A DNA stretch of 9,268 nucleotides from SFWF01 sp045539095 (lineage in GTDB: Bacteria > Bacillota > Clostridia > Oscillospirales > Acutalibacteraceae). Position 1 is the first letter of the stretch; each line of letters begins with the position of its first letter. Of the stretch, positions 7,577-9,268 are shown piece after piece. The stretch lies in the NCBI GenBank assembly GCA_045539095.1, contig JAZQER010000011.1, positions 1 to 9,268 of the forward strand. The letters run 5' to 3'. A program made the position numbers and the translations under genes. The notes under the pieces were generated by a model. That model had not been told where the DNA came from, searched no databases, and saw only the letters and a list, made by a program, of their open reading frames with translations.

Positions 7577-7605
7577 ATTGTAGCAAATAAAATTTATTAT
7601 TTCAA
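7577..7605 (-). promoter_or_regulatory. Predicted sigma-A promoter of the rhs operon
   Basis: On the minus strand TTGAAA (7600-7605) and TACAAT (7577-7582) are separated by exactly 17 nt, with TG one base before the -10 (extended -10). Each hexamer differs from consensus at one position. Transcription would start near 7570, giving an untranslated leader of about 110 nt. This suggests rhs and the gene after it have a vegetative promoter separate from spoIVA. Confidence 0.7.
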
Positions 7606-7661
7606 TTCTTGTAATTTATGGAATTTTATGGTAACATAATTGATGGATTGGAAAATATTTT

Positions 7662-7687
7662 AAGAGCAGTGCTTTTGCACTGCTCTT
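7662..7687. terminator. Intrinsic terminator hairpin after spoIVA
   Basis: A perfect 11-bp stem AAGAGCAGTGC/GCACTGCTCTT encloses a 4-base loop and begins 16 nt beyond the spoIVA stop codon. On the minus strand the stem is preceded by A-rich sequence and followed by TTAAAATATTTT, an interrupted U-tract. On the plus strand it is followed by a cleaner run of six Ts (7692-7697), although no plus-strand gene leads into it. It most likely terminates spoIVA, perhaps incompletely. Confidence 0.8.
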
Positions 7688-7703
7688 TCGCTTTTTTCTG
7701 ATA

Positions 7704-9182
7704 CTAAATAATTATGCACACGAGACCGTTGCAACCCTCATTAATAACACGCTCTATCGTTTCCTGAATCCTCATCCGAGCGTCGGTCGGCATGCGCGAA
7801 AGCTTTGTATGAAGTCCCTCGTTCACAAGCTCGTGCAGAGATTTACCGAAGATGTTTGAGTCCCAAATCTTTACGGGGTCATCGTCGAACTCTGAGAGCA
7901 GATACATAATAAGGTCCTCACTCTGTTTTTCGCTTCCTACTATGGGGCTTACTTCGGTTGTGATATTCGCTTTCATCATATGGATACTAGGAGCAGAGGC
8001 GCGAAGTCGCACACCGTAGCGTCCTCCCTGCTTCATAATTTCAGGCTCTTCAAGGCTCAGCTCCTCAATATCGGGCATAACTATGCCATATCCTGTAGCT
8101 TCTACCTCATCAAGCGCATTTCTCACCTTTTCGTAACGCTTCTTTACGGTATTCATTTCCCTTAAGAGCTCAACAAGGTCGCGGTCATCCTGCACCGCAA
8201 GCCCCGTGCTTTCGGCAACCGTCTTATAAAAAAGTGCACGGTCAATATCCACCGTAATTACAGCCGAGCCTGTGCCGAGATCGACAGCAGATATTCTTGC
8301 ATCGGTGGTGTTTTTATTGGCTGCCAAGGCTTCGCTGAGGGTCTTTATATCGCGTATGTGTGTAAGCTTTCCTGCTACCGATTTTATGCTTTCGGTTATA
8401 TCGGCGCGAAGCGGATGCTCAAGAGAGAGAGAATTCAGCCATACGGGTAAGGAGATCTTGATTTCTCTTATAGGAAATTCATAAAGAATTTTAGAAAGAA
8501 TATTACTTATATCCGACTCTGTGAGCTCAAGACAGTTTACGGGCAGTACTGAAATGCCATATTCGGTGCTCATCTCTTCTGCAAGGTTAAGTGTTTCTTT
8601 TGAGCCTGGGTCGGTGGAATTGAGCAAAACTACAAAGGGTTTATTTATCGCCTTTAATTCATCGATTACACGCGACTCGGCTTCGCGGTACTCCTCACGG
8701 GGAATATCACTGATACTGCCGTCGGTAGTAACCACAAGACCGATGGTAGAATGCTCAGTTATTACCTTTTTTGTGCCTATCTCTGCCGCCATATTAAAGG
8801 GTACGGGTTCGTCGAACCAAGGCGTATCGACCATACGCGGATTGTCGTTTTCAATATATCCTAGAGACGAAGGCACTATATATCCTACGCAGTCAATAAG
8901 ACGCACCTTCATATTAGAGGCATTATCTATCTTTATATTTACTGCGTTTTCGGGAATGAATTTCGGCTCGGTTGTCATTATCGTCCTTCCCGAAGAGGAC
9001 TGCGGAAGCTCATCTGTCGCCCGTTCTCTGATATGTTCCTCCTCGATATGAGGCAATACAAGTATATCCATAAACCTTTTTATAAAGGTGGATTTCCCTG
9101 TGCGAACCGGTCCGACTATACCTAAATATATATCCCCGCCCGTTCTCGTTTCAATGTCCTTATAAATGCTTGTATCAGCCAT
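7704..9182 (-). CDS. spoIVA: Stage IV sporulation protein A, spore coat basement-layer ATPase
   Basis: SpoIVA hydrolyses ATP and polymerises on the mother-cell face of the forespore membrane, forming the platform on which the coat assembles and helping cortex formation. The protein has 492 residues, the same length as in B. subtilis. It starts with the conserved IYKDIETRTGGDIY segment. A Walker A motif (GPVRTGKS, 24-31, with Lys30), two sensor-type threonines at 70-71 and a Walker B-like aspartate at 97 (RLIDCVGY) match the ATPase features described for the family. The C-terminus ends in the typical hydrophobic GLVCIII. The ATG has AAAGAGGA 6 nt upstream. It is preceded by a sigma-E promoter and followed by a hairpin terminator, so it appears to be monocistronic. 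The frame is intact and nothing suggests loss of function. Confidence 0.98.
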   Translation of the reverse strand: MADTSIYKDIETRTGGDIYLGIVGPVRTGKSTFIKRFMDILVLPHIEEEHIRERATDELPQSSSGRTIMTTEPKFIPENAVNIKIDNASNMKVRLIDCVGYIVPSSLGYIENDNPRMVDTPWFDEPVPFNMAAEIGTKKVITEHSTIGLVVTTDGSISDIPREEYREAESRVIDELKAINKPFVVLLNSTDPGSKETLNLAEEMSTEYGISVLPVNCLELTESDISNILSKILYEFPIREIKISLPVWLNSLSLEHPLRADITESIKSVAGKLTHIRDIKTLSEALAANKNTTDARISAVDLGTGSAVITVDIDRALFYKTVAESTGLAVQDDRDLVELLREMNTVKKRYEKVRNALDEVEATGYGIVMPDIEELSLEEPEIMKQGGRYGVRLRASAPSIHMMKANITTEVSPIVGSEKQSEDLIMYLLSEFDDDPVKIWDSNIFGKSLHELVNEGLHTKLSRMPTDARMRIQETIERVINEGCNGLVCIII

Positions 9183-9188
9183 ATACCG

Positions 9189-9196
9189 TCCTCTTT
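9189..9196 (-). promoter_or_regulatory. Ribosome binding site of spoIVA
   Basis: AAAGAGGA ends 6 nt before the ATG and supports the start chosen at 9182. The predicted sigma-E transcript would begin only about 25 nt upstream, leaving a short leader. Confidence 0.75.
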
Positions 9197-9214
9197 TCTA
9201 TTTCGTTCAATGAA

Positions 9215-9244
9215 ATAGTATGAGGAGGGGCTTCAGAATATGAC
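9215..9244 (-). promoter_or_regulatory. Sigma-E promoter of spoIVA
   Basis: On the minus strand GTCATATT (9237-9244) and CATACTAT (9215-9222) are separated by 14 nt. They closely match the mother-cell sigma-E consensus (about TCATATT, 13-15 nt, CATACAAT). Sigma-E control of spoIVA is established in B. subtilis. Transcription would start near 9208. Nothing further upstream can be judged because the window ends 24 bases beyond. Confidence 0.85.
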
Positions 9245-9268
9245 TTTTAATTTTTAGGGAACGACACT

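Noticed and set aside
8521..9051. Open reading frame of 176 codons on the plus strand
   Set aside because: It lies entirely opposite spoIVA, whose identity is certain, and it encodes no recognisable protein. It is an antisense shadow.
9198..9218. Inverted repeat CTATTTC/GAAATAG upstream of spoIVA
   Set aside because: One arm overlaps the sigma-E -10 element and the arms straddle the predicted start of transcription, so it cannot form a complete RNA hairpin. An operator is possible but 7 bp in AT-rich DNA is easily chance.
1..9268. tRNA, rRNA, CRISPR arrays, intact insertion sequences
   Set aside because: No cloverleaf, regularly spaced repeats or transposase-like ORFs were found. The regular patterns inside rhs are protein-level YD repeats.

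Overview
The window looks like chromosomal DNA from an endospore-forming member of the class Clostridia (low-G+C Firmicutes). The strongest evidence is a complete spoIVA gene, a spore-coat ATPase specific to endospore formers, preceded by a near-consensus sigma-E promoter. The purine-rich ribosome binding sites and AT-rich intergenic DNA agree with this. All three intact genes lie on the minus strand, so transcription runs from high to low coordinates.

Layout in the direction of transcription: (1) At 9268-7704, a sigma-E promoter and a full-length 492-residue spoIVA, closed by a strong hairpin at 7662-7687. (2) At 7703-7458, an intergenic region with a good vegetative-type (sigma-A) promoter, a leader of about 110 nt holding a possible short leader peptide, and a strong ribosome binding site. 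(3) At 7457-1341, a 2038-residue secreted Rhs/YD-repeat giant of the WapA type. It has a Sec signal peptide, a DNRLRE-like domain, an Rhs shell interrupted by two probable carbohydrate-binding-like modules, the conserved Rhs core end, and a 167-residue variable tip. The tip has a hydrophobic segment and a His/Asp/Asn-rich domain that is probably a toxin. (4) At 1338-199, beginning 2 nt after the rhs stop codon, an AT-rich gene for a 379-residue membrane-anchored protein of unknown family. Its position is where the cognate immunity protein is normally found. (5) At 228-120, a REP-like palindrome overlapping the end of that gene, then a second short palindrome. (6) At 119-1, a headless fragment identical over 119 bp to the middle of the rhs gene (3114-3232), running off the left edge.

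My interpretation is that this is a polymorphic contact-dependent toxin locus next to a conserved sporulation gene. The secreted Rhs shell delivers a variable C-terminal toxin, the following gene is the candidate immunity partner, and the displaced fragment at the left edge looks like the start of a silent, orphan rhs 3' module. Recombination between the two 119-bp direct repeats would remove about 3.1 kb (old core end, tip and immunity candidate) and fuse the shell in frame to whatever tip lies to the left. The function of the tip, the immunity role of the 379-residue protein and the presence of an alternative tip outside the window are inferences. The repeat, domain motifs, promoters and hairpins are read directly from the sequence.
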